Source of the DNA: Bacteroidales bacterium
GTDB taxonomy: Bacteria; Bacteroidota; Bacteroidia; Bacteroidales; CAIWKO01
NCBI GenBank assembly: GCA_023228145.1
Contig: JALOBU010000015.1
Span: forward strand, 1 to 64,000
Direction of reading: 5' to 3'
DNA: 64,000 bases
The position numbers and the translations under genes are program-made. Below, piece after piece: positions 53,998-61,761 of this stretch. Within the stretch, counting starts at the first letter, position 1, and every line of letters starts with the position of its first letter. The notes under the pieces are model-generated. The model had not been told where the DNA came from and ran no database searches. It saw only the letters and a list, made by a program, of their open reading frames with translations.

Positions 53998-54288
53998 ATG
54001 AAAAAAATATTAATCCTGTGCCTGGCTGTTTTTATTTTTGCTTTTGCCAATTGCAAAAAATGTTATGACTGCACCAAGAAATGCGGTATTTGCACAAAAG
54101 AAGGTTTTGAATCCCTTGCCGGATGTCAGGGAGACTCATCTTTAAATGGTCATTCAGTTGAGGCATGGAAACTTTATTTTGAGAATCAGGGATATACCTG
54201 TGTTTATGATAATGTTACTGAAAATGTTTGCGGAGATGAAAACAAGGAGGAATTATCCGGAAAAAATTACGAATGTCTCGAAGAATAA
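53998..54288 (+). CDS. small Cys-rich lipoprotein
   Basis: 96 residues. The signal peptide ends in FAFANC, a plausible lipobox with Cys 19. The mature part has nine more cysteines (KKCYDCTKKCGICTKEGF, GYTCVYD, VCGDEN, YECLEE), so it is likely disulfide-rich or metal-binding. No family recognised. Convergent with the Crp/Fnr gene. Confidence 0.7.
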   Translation: MKKILILCLAVFIFAFANCKKCYDCTKKCGICTKEGFESLAGCQGDSSLNGHSVEAWKLYFENQGYTCVYDNVTENVCGDENKEELSGKNYECLEE

Positions 54289-54335
54289 TCTGGAATTTCC
54301 ATATCTTTTCAATATTCGCTGATTTTTCATTTGTA

Positions 54336-55010
54336 TCAACCCTTTTCACTTATTTGCTTAAGAAGTTTTTTGTTAAGAATTTTAAATTTTTTGCCTTTGA
54401 ATTCAATAAGTTTATTGGCTGAAAAATCTGAAAGAATCCTACTGACGCTTTCCCTTGATGTTCCGACCAAATCTCCGAATTCGCTTTGAGTCAGAGGAAA
54501 ATTATAGCTATCTGCATTAAAAATTTTTTCAGATATACAAAGAAGCGTTTCTGCAACCATACCGGGTATCTGTTTTTGAGATTGGCTGGTATACCGCTGA
54601 TAGTCCATCAGTTCATTCTCGCAAAGCTCAACAATTATTTCATAAGCAAATTTGCCATTATTATAAATAAAGTTCCTGAAGAGGTTGATGTCAATGAAAC
54701 AAACAGAAGTATCAACAATGGCGGTAGCTGAAAAGTGGTTTATTTTATCACCAAAACTTGTCGGTAAGCCTATGTATGATGGGGATTGTACGATGCGAAG
54801 GATTTTTTCGCGCACAGGCCCTCGTTTGTGAATTTTTGCAATGCCACTTTTCAGAAAGGCAACATTTAGCGACAGAGCGCCTTCCCGAAAAATGTTATCG
54901 CCTTTTTTAAAATGAACTTCCACGGTGTTGTTTTCCATCACCTCAAATTGCTCGGGATGCAGACTGCTAACCGCGGCACATTTAATGATGCAATTATTGC
55001 ATTGCTGCAT
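54336..55010 (-). CDS. Crp/Fnr-family regulator, likely Fe-S (oxygen/redox) sensing
   Basis: 224 residues. Cyclic-nucleotide-like beta roll (~25-125), dimer helix and a C-terminal winged helix (FPLTQSEFGDLVGTSRESVSRIL). Cys 4, 7 and 11 at the N terminus plus Cys 104 in TSVCFIDINLF match the cluster ligands of Fnr (three N-terminal and the central Cys), so a [4Fe-4S] cluster is plausible. The recognition helix has R186, E187, S190, R191: Arg as in Crp, Ser as in Fnr. It is divergent from the sulfur operon with a perfect palindrome between. Confidence 0.9.
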   Translation of the reverse strand: MQQCNNCIIKCAAVSSLHPEQFEVMENNTVEVHFKKGDNIFREGALSLNVAFLKSGIAKIHKRGPVREKILRIVQSPSYIGLPTSFGDKINHFSATAIVDTSVCFIDINLFRNFIYNNGKFAYEIIVELCENELMDYQRYTSQSQKQIPGMVAETLLCISEKIFNADSYNFPLTQSEFGDLVGTSRESVSRILSDFSANKLIEFKGKKFKILNKKLLKQISEKG

Positions 55011-55032
55011 AATTTATGATGATTATAAGTGG

Positions 55033-55040
55033 TAAAGATA
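55033..55040 (-). promoter_or_regulatory. possible -7 element of the Crp/Fnr gene
   Basis: TATCTTTA on the minus strand, one mismatch to TANNTTTG. The palindrome at 55057-55072 would be centred about 38 bases upstream of the start. Confidence 0.35.
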
Positions 55041-55056
55041 TGTATTTTATTTAAAA

Positions 55057-55072
55057 TGTGATTTAAATCACA
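55057..55072. promoter_or_regulatory. perfect palindromic Crp/Fnr operator
   Basis: TGTGATTTAAATCACA is a perfect 16-base palindrome and fits the Crp consensus TGTGA-N6-TCACA; it differs from the Fnr site TTGAT-N4-ATCAA only at the first base of each half. The Arg186 of the divergent regulator would contact the G of TGTGA. Likely controls both directions. Confidence 0.75.
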
Positions 55073-55126
55073 CTTTTTGTTGCTATAACTCACACAGGTT
55101 TTTGTAATTGACAAATCAATGATGAC

Positions 55127-55134
55127 TAATTTTG
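55127..55134 (+). promoter_or_regulatory. -7 element of the sulfur-carrier/Hdr operon
   Basis: TAATTTTG, 25 bases ahead of the first gene; TTTG is 22 bases upstream. The palindromic operator is centred about 76 bases before the expected start. Confidence 0.45.
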
Positions 55135-55159
55135 AATTAAAATATTTAAATCTATAATT

Positions 55160-55705
55160 ATGAGTAATGAAATAGAAAATCAGATTCAGGAATTGCAAAA
55201 AAAGATTGCAAAAATTGAAAAAGGCACCAAAGACCAACTTTCGATGGTTGTTTTTTCGGGCGATCTGGACAAGATCCTGGCAGCAATGATTATCTCCACC
55301 GGAGCAGCTGCCTATGATATGAAAGTAAAGCTTTTTTTTACTTTCTGGGCTACTGCAGCTTTGCGCGACCCAAAGAAATCAGTAACCGGCAAGACTTTTT
55401 TAGGCAAGATGTTTGGCATGATGTTGCCCAAGGGAATGAACAAAATAAAATTATCAAAGATGCACATGATGGGTATGGGCACAAGCATGATAAAAGGCCT
55501 TATGAAAAAGAAAAAGGTGGCTTCCCTGCCCGAGATGTTTAAAACTGCCGGAGAACTGGGAATTGAAATCAATATTTGCGAAATGTCAATGGACCTGATG
55601 GGCTTTAAACGTGAAGAAATGATTGATTATCCTCACATGAATGTGTGCGGTGTGGCAACATTTTTGGCAGATGCGCAGGAAAGTAAAATACAGTTGTTTA
55701 TTTAA
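55160..55705 (+). CDS. DsrE/DsrF/DrsH-like (DsrE2-type) sulfur-transfer protein
   Basis: 181 residues. Starts with a coiled-coil helix (~5-22), then a DsrE fold (LSMVVFSGDLDKILAAMIISTGAAAYDM). Two cysteines in conserved places (NICEMSMDLMG, C140; MNVCGVATFLADA, C163) match the DsrE2 type, and the Met-rich part at 95-115 may touch a membrane. DsrE2 proteins pass sulfane sulfur with TusA and rhodanese in sulfur oxidisers. First gene of the operon. Confidence 0.85.
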   Translation: MSNEIENQIQELQKKIAKIEKGTKDQLSMVVFSGDLDKILAAMIISTGAAAYDMKVKLFFTFWATAALRDPKKSVTGKTFLGKMFGMMLPKGMNKIKLSKMHMMGMGTSMIKGLMKKKKVASLPEMFKTAGELGIEINICEMSMDLMGFKREEMIDYPHMNVCGVATFLADAQESKIQLFI

Positions 55706-55790
55706 CAAATCAAATATCATTTTTATTGCAAATGACGCTTGGTGTTTTTGCGGTAAAAAAATAAAAATACTAACCTTAAAAAATAAAAAA

Positions 55791-56042
55791 ATGACAACAG
55801 AAGAATTAAAAAACATCACAGCAAATCAGGTAGTAGACGCACGCGGAACCGCTTGCCCCGGACCATTATTGGCAGCAAAAAAAGCCATTGGTGAGATTGA
55901 ATCCGGAGAGATTATGGAGATTTTATCTTCAGACGAAGGTACCAAACACGATATTCCCAGATGGTGCGAAAAGATGGAACACGAATTTTTAGGCATTCTT
56001 GAAGAAGACAGTTATTCCAGATTATTTTTAAAAAAAGCGTAA
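55791..56042 (+). CDS. tusA: TusA-family sulfur carrier protein
   Basis: 83 residues from ATG at 55791. Motif VVDARGTACPGPLLAAKKAI has the CPGP sulfur-carrier Cys (C22); the rest follows the TusA/SirA fold (ILSSDEGTKHDIPRWCEKM). TusA carries persulfide to acceptors such as the DsrE proteins or Hdr-like complexes. A longer reading frame upstream has no good start. Gap of 85 bases after the DsrE gene. Confidence 0.92.
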   Translation: MTTEELKNITANQVVDARGTACPGPLLAAKKAIGEIESGEIMEILSSDEGTKHDIPRWCEKMEHEFLGILEEDSYSRLFLKKA

Positions 56043-56043
56043 A

Positions 56044-56092
56044 CAGTTAGCAGTTAGCAGTTAGTAGTTAGCAGTTAACAGTTAACAGGTAG
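56044..56092 (+). repeat. heptanucleotide tandem repeat (CAGTTAG)n
   Basis: Seven consecutive 7-base units: CAGTTAG three times, TAGTTAG, CAGTTAA twice, CAGGTAG, ending in a partial CAG. Located between the tusA and MvhD-like genes. Non-coding. Confidence 0.85.
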
Positions 56093-56147
56093 CAGTGGCT
56101 GGAAGTGGCTGCTTTAGGATATAATATTGAATAATAAAATTTATTGT

Positions 56148-56585
56148 ATGGAAAACGATACTTATAAACCGAAAATACTTGTCTTCTCGACCGACAAGAT
56201 ATCTGATCCGGGTATCGACCAGGCGGGTTTGCGGAAGATTCACTATTCTCCTTCGGTGTATGTTATAAGCATGCCCTGCTCTTCAGGCATCAAACCCAAA
56301 TGGATAGTGCAGGCCATCGAAAAAGGTTTCGACGGAGTGTTTATTGCCGCCGATGGCCACGAATGTTCTTACAGCCCGAAATGTGCCGATTATACTAACC
56401 GCATCATTACCGAGGCACAGGAAATGATGAAAGCAAAAAACATCAGCCCAAAACGTATCCGCATGGCTGCTATCTGTTCGGTATGTGCTGAACCTTTTGC
56501 CAGCCACATGGAAAACTTCTCCAGAATTCTTAATGAATTGGGTAGCATCAAAGATGAATTAGCCAACACAACAAATCAACAATAA
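56148..56585 (+). CDS. MvhD-like hydrogenase/heterodisulfide iron-sulfur subunit
   Basis: 145 residues from ATG at 56148. Resembles the MvhD domain that binds a [2Fe-2S] cluster and links electron donors to HdrA: KILVFSTDKISDPGIDQAG and cysteines at 44, 73, 79, 110 and 113 (MPCSSG, HECSYSPKC, ICSVC). In QmoB this domain is fused to HdrA; here it is a separate gene. The next gene starts one base after its stop. Confidence 0.85.
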   Translation: MENDTYKPKILVFSTDKISDPGIDQAGLRKIHYSPSVYVISMPCSSGIKPKWIVQAIEKGFDGVFIAADGHECSYSPKCADYTNRIITEAQEMMKAKNISPKRIRMAAICSVCAEPFASHMENFSRILNELGSIKDELANTTNQQ

Positions 56586-56586
56586 T

Positions 56587-57921
56587 ATGCAGGAAGAACA
56601 AAAAATATTCGACACCCTGGTCATCGGTGGTGGCATTGCCGGACAGGAAACCGCGCTCAGCCTGGCCGAAATGGATTATAAAGTGTTGCTTGTCGAAAAA
56701 GACCTTTCTATAGGTGGCAAAATGATACAACTGAGCAAGGTATTTCCTACACTCGACTGTGCCGCCTGCATCACCACCCCAAAAATGTCGGAAACCGCGC
56801 GGCATCACAACATTACACTGAAACTTAACACGTTCATTGATGATATCCGTAAAAACGGGGAAGGTTCTTTTGATGTCAGCATAAATGAAAAGCCCCGGTA
56901 TGTTGACCCCTCGTTATGCACCGGCTGTCAGGAGTGTGAGTTTGTATGCCCGCAGGTAATCAACGACCATTACAACCACAACATGGTGGGACGAAAAGCC
57001 ATTTACATTCCTTTTAACCTGGCTAACCCCAAAATTGCTGCTATCGATATCGATAATTGCATACATTGCATGCGCTGTGTAAAAGCATGTGCGCCCAAAG
57101 CGATCAACTTTAAGGAAGAAGAACGTAAGACAACCGTCAAGGTTAAGTCGGTGGTGGTATGTACCGGTTTTCGCCTGTTCCCGGGTGCAGGTAAGCCCGA
57201 TTACAGCTATGGAAAATACCCCAATATTGTGGATTCACTCCAGATGGACCGTTTGATTGCCCCCACAAGGCCTTTCAACAGTGTGGTGAGGCCAGGCGAT
57301 GGCAAAGCTCCAGAAAATATCGCTTATGTGTTGTGTGCCGGCTCACGCGATTCGGGCATTGAGAATAAAGAATGTGCCGGCGGTTGCTTTAACAACCCAA
57401 TATGCTCGCAGATATGCTGTATGTATAGTATCAAACAGGCACAGCTGCTCATGGGAGCCTTGCCTATGGCGGATATTACCATCTACTATATTGATATCAG
57501 GGCCTTTGGAAAAGGTTACGAGGAATTTTTTCAGCAATCCAAAGGCATGGGAGTAAATTTTGTAAAAGGAAAAGTAGCCAAAATAATAGAAAAAAGCAAT
57601 GGTAGCGGCGACCTTGTGCTGCAATACGAAGATATTCACAGCGGCGTGTACAAAGAAGCCAAACACGATATGGTGGTTTTATCTGTTGGTGTTCTTCCCG
57701 AGAATAACGTTACCAGTATGTTTAGCAACGAAAAGCTGGAACTCGATGATTATAAATTTGTGAAACAAAAAGATCCATTTTTGAATCCAACCCTTACCAG
57801 TATCTCAGGAGTGTTTGTGGCCGGCATGGCTTCGGGGCCTAAAGATATCCCAGATTCGATATTATCTGCCGGTTGCGCCGCTGCCGAAGTAGCTACTTAT
57901 TTGAAAAATATAAAAAGTTGA
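56587..57921 (+). CDS. HdrA-like FAD / iron-sulfur protein (QmoA-like)
   Basis: 444 residues. FAD motif VIGGGIAGQETALSLAE (12-28), LDCAAC, then two ferredoxin clusters: C111, C114, C117, C121 and C158, C161, C164, C168 (CTGCQECEFVC; CIHCMRCVKAC). Length and layout fit QmoA, the HdrA-type flavoprotein of the quinone-interacting complex. A further Cys-rich stretch (ECAGGCFNNPICSQICC) may bind metal. Tight spacing (1 and 4 bases) to neighbours. Confidence 0.88.
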   Translation: MQEEQKIFDTLVIGGGIAGQETALSLAEMDYKVLLVEKDLSIGGKMIQLSKVFPTLDCAACITTPKMSETARHHNITLKLNTFIDDIRKNGEGSFDVSINEKPRYVDPSLCTGCQECEFVCPQVINDHYNHNMVGRKAIYIPFNLANPKIAAIDIDNCIHCMRCVKACAPKAINFKEEERKTTVKVKSVVVCTGFRLFPGAGKPDYSYGKYPNIVDSLQMDRLIAPTRPFNSVVRPGDGKAPENIAYVLCAGSRDSGIENKECAGGCFNNPICSQICCMYSIKQAQLLMGALPMADITIYYIDIRAFGKGYEEFFQQSKGMGVNFVKGKVAKIIEKSNGSGDLVLQYEDIHSGVYKEAKHDMVVLSVGVLPENNVTSMFSNEKLELDDYKFVKQKDPFLNPTLTSISGVFVAGMASGPKDIPDSILSAGCAAAEVATYLKNIKS

Positions 57922-57925
57922 TATC

Positions 57926-59914
57926 ATGAATAAAAGAATAGGCGTATATATCTGTCATTGCGGAGGTAATATTTCCGATTATGTGGATGTGGCCGAAGCA
58001 CAGCACCTGATGCAGGATGAAGACGGTGTGCTTATTTCAAAGCACGTGATGTTTGCCTGCTCAGATGCAACTCAGACCGAAATGGTGAATGACATCAAGG
58101 AAAATCGACTGGATGCTATAGTTGTAGCATCATGTTCACCCAAATTGCATACCCATACATTTCGTGGAGTTGCCGACCGTGCCGGGCTTAATAAGTATAA
58201 TTACATACAGGTAAATATCCGTGAACAGTGTTCATGGCCTCATTCCGATAAACCTCTTGATGCCACCCACAAAGCCATTGGCCTGATTCGGGCAGGCATT
58301 AAAAAAGCCGCACTCTCCGAAGCACTCGAAAGTATGGAGATAGAAGCCCAGGATGCCATGATGGTTATCGGTGCAGGCGTGTCGGGAATGAAAGCGGCTT
58401 TGGAACTGGCCAACAACGGCCACCAGGTATATCTGATAGAAAAAGAGAAAAAGGTGGGAGGGAAACTGGTGGAAAATAGCTCCCTCTTCATGACGGGAGA
58501 ACAAGGAATTCAGCTGGTTGAACGCCTGATGGAAGAAATAAAAAACAATACAAAAATTACAATTTTTACCGAATCAGAAGTCGAAAAAGTTAACGGCAGC
58601 ATCGGAAATTTTAATATTGACGTGAATGTGGGCATGGGTGGCGTAAAAACCGAAAAAATGTCGCTGGCAATAGGCTCTGTGTTGTTAACCACCGGCTACG
58701 ATTATTATCAGCCTAAAGAAAACGAATTTGCCTATGGTTTGTCGCCCCGGGTTATTACTTTGCCCGAACTGAAGAAACGCATGGAAGAAAACAACGGTGT
58801 GATTCACTACAACAATAAACCTGTAAAATCGCTGGCTTTCATTTATTGTGTTGGTAACCGGCAAAGCAAAGGCGAAAATAAATATTGTTCCCGTATTTGT
58901 TGCACCACAGCCATACATACCGGACTTCAGCTCAAAGAAAAGAACAATGGACTGAAAATAATTCATCTGTACAGAGATATTCGTACTTACGGCAAGCAGG
59001 AACTGCTTTATGAGCAATCTTCAAAGCAGGGCGATATTTATATGAAGTTTGAAGAAAAAGAACCGCCGCAGGTGGAAGTGAAGGGCGATAGCGTGCTGGT
59101 TAAAGTCAAAGATTATCTGACTCAGAAAAAAGAATTAGAATTCAGCCCCGACTTGCTGGTGCTGGTTACCGGAGCTGTGGCCCGTGCCGACGGCAGCGAC
59201 ATTGCTGCTAAATTCAAGATTCCGGTGGGTGCCGACAGGTTTTTCAATGAAATACATCCGAAGCTAAAGCCTGTTGAAACCGTGATAAACGGTGTGTTGA
59301 TAGGAGGCACCTGTCAGGGACCTAAAAATGTAAGCGAATCGGTGCAATCATCATTATCGGCTGTTTCCAAAATGTTGTCGCTGATAAAAAACAAACGTAT
59401 TCGTCTGGAGCCGATTATAGCTAAAGTTAATGAGGATGCGTGCTTGTGGTGCGGTAAATGTGCCGGAGTATGCGAGTTTGACACCCTGAAAGAGATTACA
59501 CGCAACGGAAAACAAATAGTAGAAGTGAATCCTGCCACTTGTAAGGGCTGCGGTATCTGTGTGCCGGTGTGCCCCTCCGAAGCGTTGGAGCTTAAGATGT
59601 TCTCCGACAAGGAAATAGAAGGGATGATCGACGGGTTTGTATCGCAGGTAGAACTTACCGGCCAATCCGACGAACCCAAAAAACCGGAAAATGTCAAAAA
59701 ACCGCTTAACCTGAAACGTTATCCTGAAATATGGACCCGCATAGCCACTTGTATTACCGATGAACACAAAACCATACCCGAAATTGCCAAACAAATCGGT
59801 GAAGATATAGGACTTGTTACCTGGCACCTGATGACGATGAACAAATACAACTATGTGCAGTCGGACGGGATGGACAAGAAAGGTCAGTATTTTTATTACA
59901 AACTCAAAAACTAA
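57926..59914 (+). CDS. HdrA-like protein with N-terminal Fe-S, FAD, ferredoxin and winged-helix-like tail
   Basis: 662 residues. HdrA start IGVYICHCGGNISDYVDV with Cys 10, 12, 70 and 102 (VVASCSPKLH, NIREQCSW), FAD site VIGAGVSGMKAALELA (147-162), and near 506-549 two [4Fe-4S] motifs (CLWCGKCAGVC; CKGCGICVPVC). The last 67 residues (596-662; IPEIAKQIGEDIGLVTWHL, KKGQYFYYKL) resemble a winged helix, which is not usual for HdrA. Together with the separate MvhD-like gene this takes the place of QmoB. 4 and 6 base gaps. Confidence 0.87.
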   Translation: MNKRIGVYICHCGGNISDYVDVAEAQHLMQDEDGVLISKHVMFACSDATQTEMVNDIKENRLDAIVVASCSPKLHTHTFRGVADRAGLNKYNYIQVNIREQCSWPHSDKPLDATHKAIGLIRAGIKKAALSEALESMEIEAQDAMMVIGAGVSGMKAALELANNGHQVYLIEKEKKVGGKLVENSSLFMTGEQGIQLVERLMEEIKNNTKITIFTESEVEKVNGSIGNFNIDVNVGMGGVKTEKMSLAIGSVLLTTGYDYYQPKENEFAYGLSPRVITLPELKKRMEENNGVIHYNNKPVKSLAFIYCVGNRQSKGENKYCSRICCTTAIHTGLQLKEKNNGLKIIHLYRDIRTYGKQELLYEQSSKQGDIYMKFEEKEPPQVEVKGDSVLVKVKDYLTQKKELEFSPDLLVLVTGAVARADGSDIAAKFKIPVGADRFFNEIHPKLKPVETVINGVLIGGTCQGPKNVSESVQSSLSAVSKMLSLIKNKRIRLEPIIAKVNEDACLWCGKCAGVCEFDTLKEITRNGKQIVEVNPATCKGCGICVPVCPSEALELKMFSDKEIEGMIDGFVSQVELTGQSDEPKKPENVKKPLNLKRYPEIWTRIATCITDEHKTIPEIAKQIGEDIGLVTWHLMTMNKYNYVQSDGMDKKGQYFYYKLKN

Positions 59915-59920
59915 GCGGTG

Positions 59921-61000
59921 ATGACAAAGATAAATTTCCAGTTTGCCGATGATTTAAAAAAATATGGTGCCACAGATTTTGAAGCCTGTTATAATTGTGG
60001 CACCTGCACTGCTATATGCGGATTGTCCGATGCCGATAATTCCTTTCCCCGCAAAATGATTCGATACACTGCTCTTGGCCTCGAAGAAGACATTCAGCAG
60101 TCGTTAGATCCCTGGTTGTGTTATTACTGTGGCGACTGCTCCCTGAGCTGCCCCAGACAGGCCGACCCCGGAAACCTGATGATGGCTTTGAGGAGGTATT
60201 TGATTGCTAAATACGATTGGACAGGGCTGTCGGGATTATTGTACCGTAATCTGGCAGGATACATCATCGCTTTTTTAATTGTCATAGGAGCCGTAATAGG
60301 TTTATACAGCAGCGGTATGTTTAGCAAGGAAGAGTGGATGCATTACGGGCATTTTTTTGAAATGTTCGCTATCGGCGGAGTGTTCCTGATAATATTTGTA
60401 CCTAACCTGTTGCGCATGTGGTATATGATTGTATGGAAAACGACAAAAAAATTCGATATTAAAACTTATTTTGTATCTCTTAAGGAATTATTTGTCCATA
60501 TGTTTACCCAAAAACGTACCCTCAATTGCAGCGATGATAAACCCGACAAACTCTGGTGGTTTGAACATCTCATCCTGGTGATAGGTTACCTTAGCCTGCT
60601 GTTTACCACTGTTTTTCTTGATTGGTTTGGTACCGAAAGTGTTTTTGTGATTGCCCTGGGATATGTGGTGAGTGCTATCATCTTTATTGTAACATTTGAT
60701 TTTGTACTGCGCCGCATCCGTAAACGCAGCCAGAAAAGTACTTCTTCGCATCCTTCGGACTGGTTTTTCGTTATCTGGCTTTTCATGATGGGTATGAGCG
60801 CTTTTCTGGTGCGCTTGTTTATTGATACAGGTATCCTTGAAAACAATTTTTGGATGTATCTTTTTCATTTTACTGTTTTGGTTCAGTGGGCGCTTATCAT
60901 CGTTCCATTTGGTAAATGGACGCATTTCTTGTACCGCTCTTTTGCTATGTATTTTTCAAATATCCTTGCTTTGTCAAATAATAATAAATCAAAGAAATAA
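59921..61000 (+). CDS. QmoC-like membrane Fe-S / cytochrome-b-type subunit
   Basis: 359 residues from ATG at 59921 (GTG three bases earlier possible). The N-terminal HdrC-like part has CYNCGTCTAIC and CYYCGDCSLSC, two [4Fe-4S] clusters (about C23-33 and C67-77). After ~110 there are about six membrane helices of the NarI/HdrE type with histidines (YGHFFEMF; LFHFTVLVQWAL) that could hold b hemes. This HdrC-HdrE fusion is QmoC. It should link the complex to the quinone pool. Confidence 0.87.
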   Translation: MTKINFQFADDLKKYGATDFEACYNCGTCTAICGLSDADNSFPRKMIRYTALGLEEDIQQSLDPWLCYYCGDCSLSCPRQADPGNLMMALRRYLIAKYDWTGLSGLLYRNLAGYIIAFLIVIGAVIGLYSSGMFSKEEWMHYGHFFEMFAIGGVFLIIFVPNLLRMWYMIVWKTTKKFDIKTYFVSLKELFVHMFTQKRTLNCSDDKPDKLWWFEHLILVIGYLSLLFTTVFLDWFGTESVFVIALGYVVSAIIFIVTFDFVLRRIRKRSQKSTSSHPSDWFFVIWLFMMGMSAFLVRLFIDTGILENNFWMYLFHFTVLVQWALIIVPFGKWTHFLYRSFAMYFSNILALSNNNKSKK

Positions 61001-61022
61001 TAAACTTAACTAATTATAAAAG

Positions 61023-61418
61023 ATGAAAATTAAAGTAACATTCGACGGAAACAAAAAAGTAAACGCCCAGGTGCGTAATCACATTGTAAAAACTGATCAG
61101 CCTTCTGGTGGTGGGGGCGAGGACTCTGCAGTTTCACCATACGAGCTTTTCCTGGCATCTCTGGCTACCTGCGCCGGAATTTATGTCAAGGGGTTTTGCG
61201 ATAACAGGAATATCCCCGCCGAAAATATTACCCTGACACAAAACCACGAATTTAACGAGAAAGGTCTGCTGAACAAAGTGGAACTAAGCATCAACGTGCC
61301 CAAAGACTTTCCCGAAAAATATGTGGATTCGCTGATTCATGTGGCAAGCCTGTGCAAAGTGAAACAACAATTGATGTCACCTCCCGAGCTTTCTGTTACA
61401 TCAAAAGTCATTGAATGA
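61023..61418 (+). CDS. OsmC-family protein
   Basis: 131 residues. Conserved SPYELFLASLATCAGIYVKGFC with Cys 50 and a second redox Cys at 111 (HVASLCKVK), as in OsmC/YhfA peroxide-related proteins. Such proteins reduce organic hydroperoxides or act in sulfur handling. A gap of 22 bases after the QmoC-like gene and 25 to the rhodanese gene place it in the operon. Confidence 0.9.
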   Translation: MKIKVTFDGNKKVNAQVRNHIVKTDQPSGGGGEDSAVSPYELFLASLATCAGIYVKGFCDNRNIPAENITLTQNHEFNEKGLLNKVELSINVPKDFPEKYVDSLIHVASLCKVKQQLMSPPELSVTSKVIE

Positions 61419-61443
61419 CAACAATCAAACTAAAACCTTAACT

Positions 61444-61755
61444 ATGTTCACATTTATTAAAAAACTTTTTTCTTCTAGACCCGCAGTTGACTATGGCGAA
61501 CTTATTAAACAGGGTGCTACCATTGTTGATGTGCGTTCCAAAGGAGAGTATCAGAGCGAACATCTAAAAGGCTCCATAAACATACCTTTGAAAAATCTAT
61601 CCGATAATCTTTCCAAAATAAAAAAAAATAAGCCGGTGATCACCTGTTGTGCTTCAGGTGCTCGCAGCGGAGTGGCAAAAAGTATTTTAAAAGCCAAAGG
61701 ATATGAGGCGTTCAATGGCGGACCCTGGGAGAGCCTGAAAAAATATAGTAATTGA
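61444..61755 (+). CDS. rhodanese-domain sulfurtransferase
   Basis: 103 residues from ATG at 61444 (an upstream ATG at 61411 overlaps the OsmC gene). Single rhodanese domain: TIVDVRSKGEYQSEHLKGSINIP and the active loop CASGARSG with catalytic Cys 69. No signal peptide. Rhodaneses load sulfane sulfur on TusA/DsrE carriers, so it fits the beginning of the operon's sulfur chain. Last gene; converges with the MbnP-like gene. Confidence 0.92.
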   Translation: MFTFIKKLFSSRPAVDYGELIKQGATIVDVRSKGEYQSEHLKGSINIPLKNLSDNLSKIKKNKPVITCCASGARSGVAKSILKAKGYEAFNGGPWESLKKYSN

Positions 61756-61761
61756 TTGGAA

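Noticed and set aside
55107..55120. A second palindrome-like ATTGACAAATCAAT near the sulfur operon promoter
   Set aside because: The half-sites are two bases closer than in Fnr sites and the centre is asymmetric, so chance is more likely than a second operator.
61411..61443. Longer start of the rhodanese gene
   Set aside because: It overlaps the OsmC stop and adds unconserved residues; the ATG at 61444 fits the family start.
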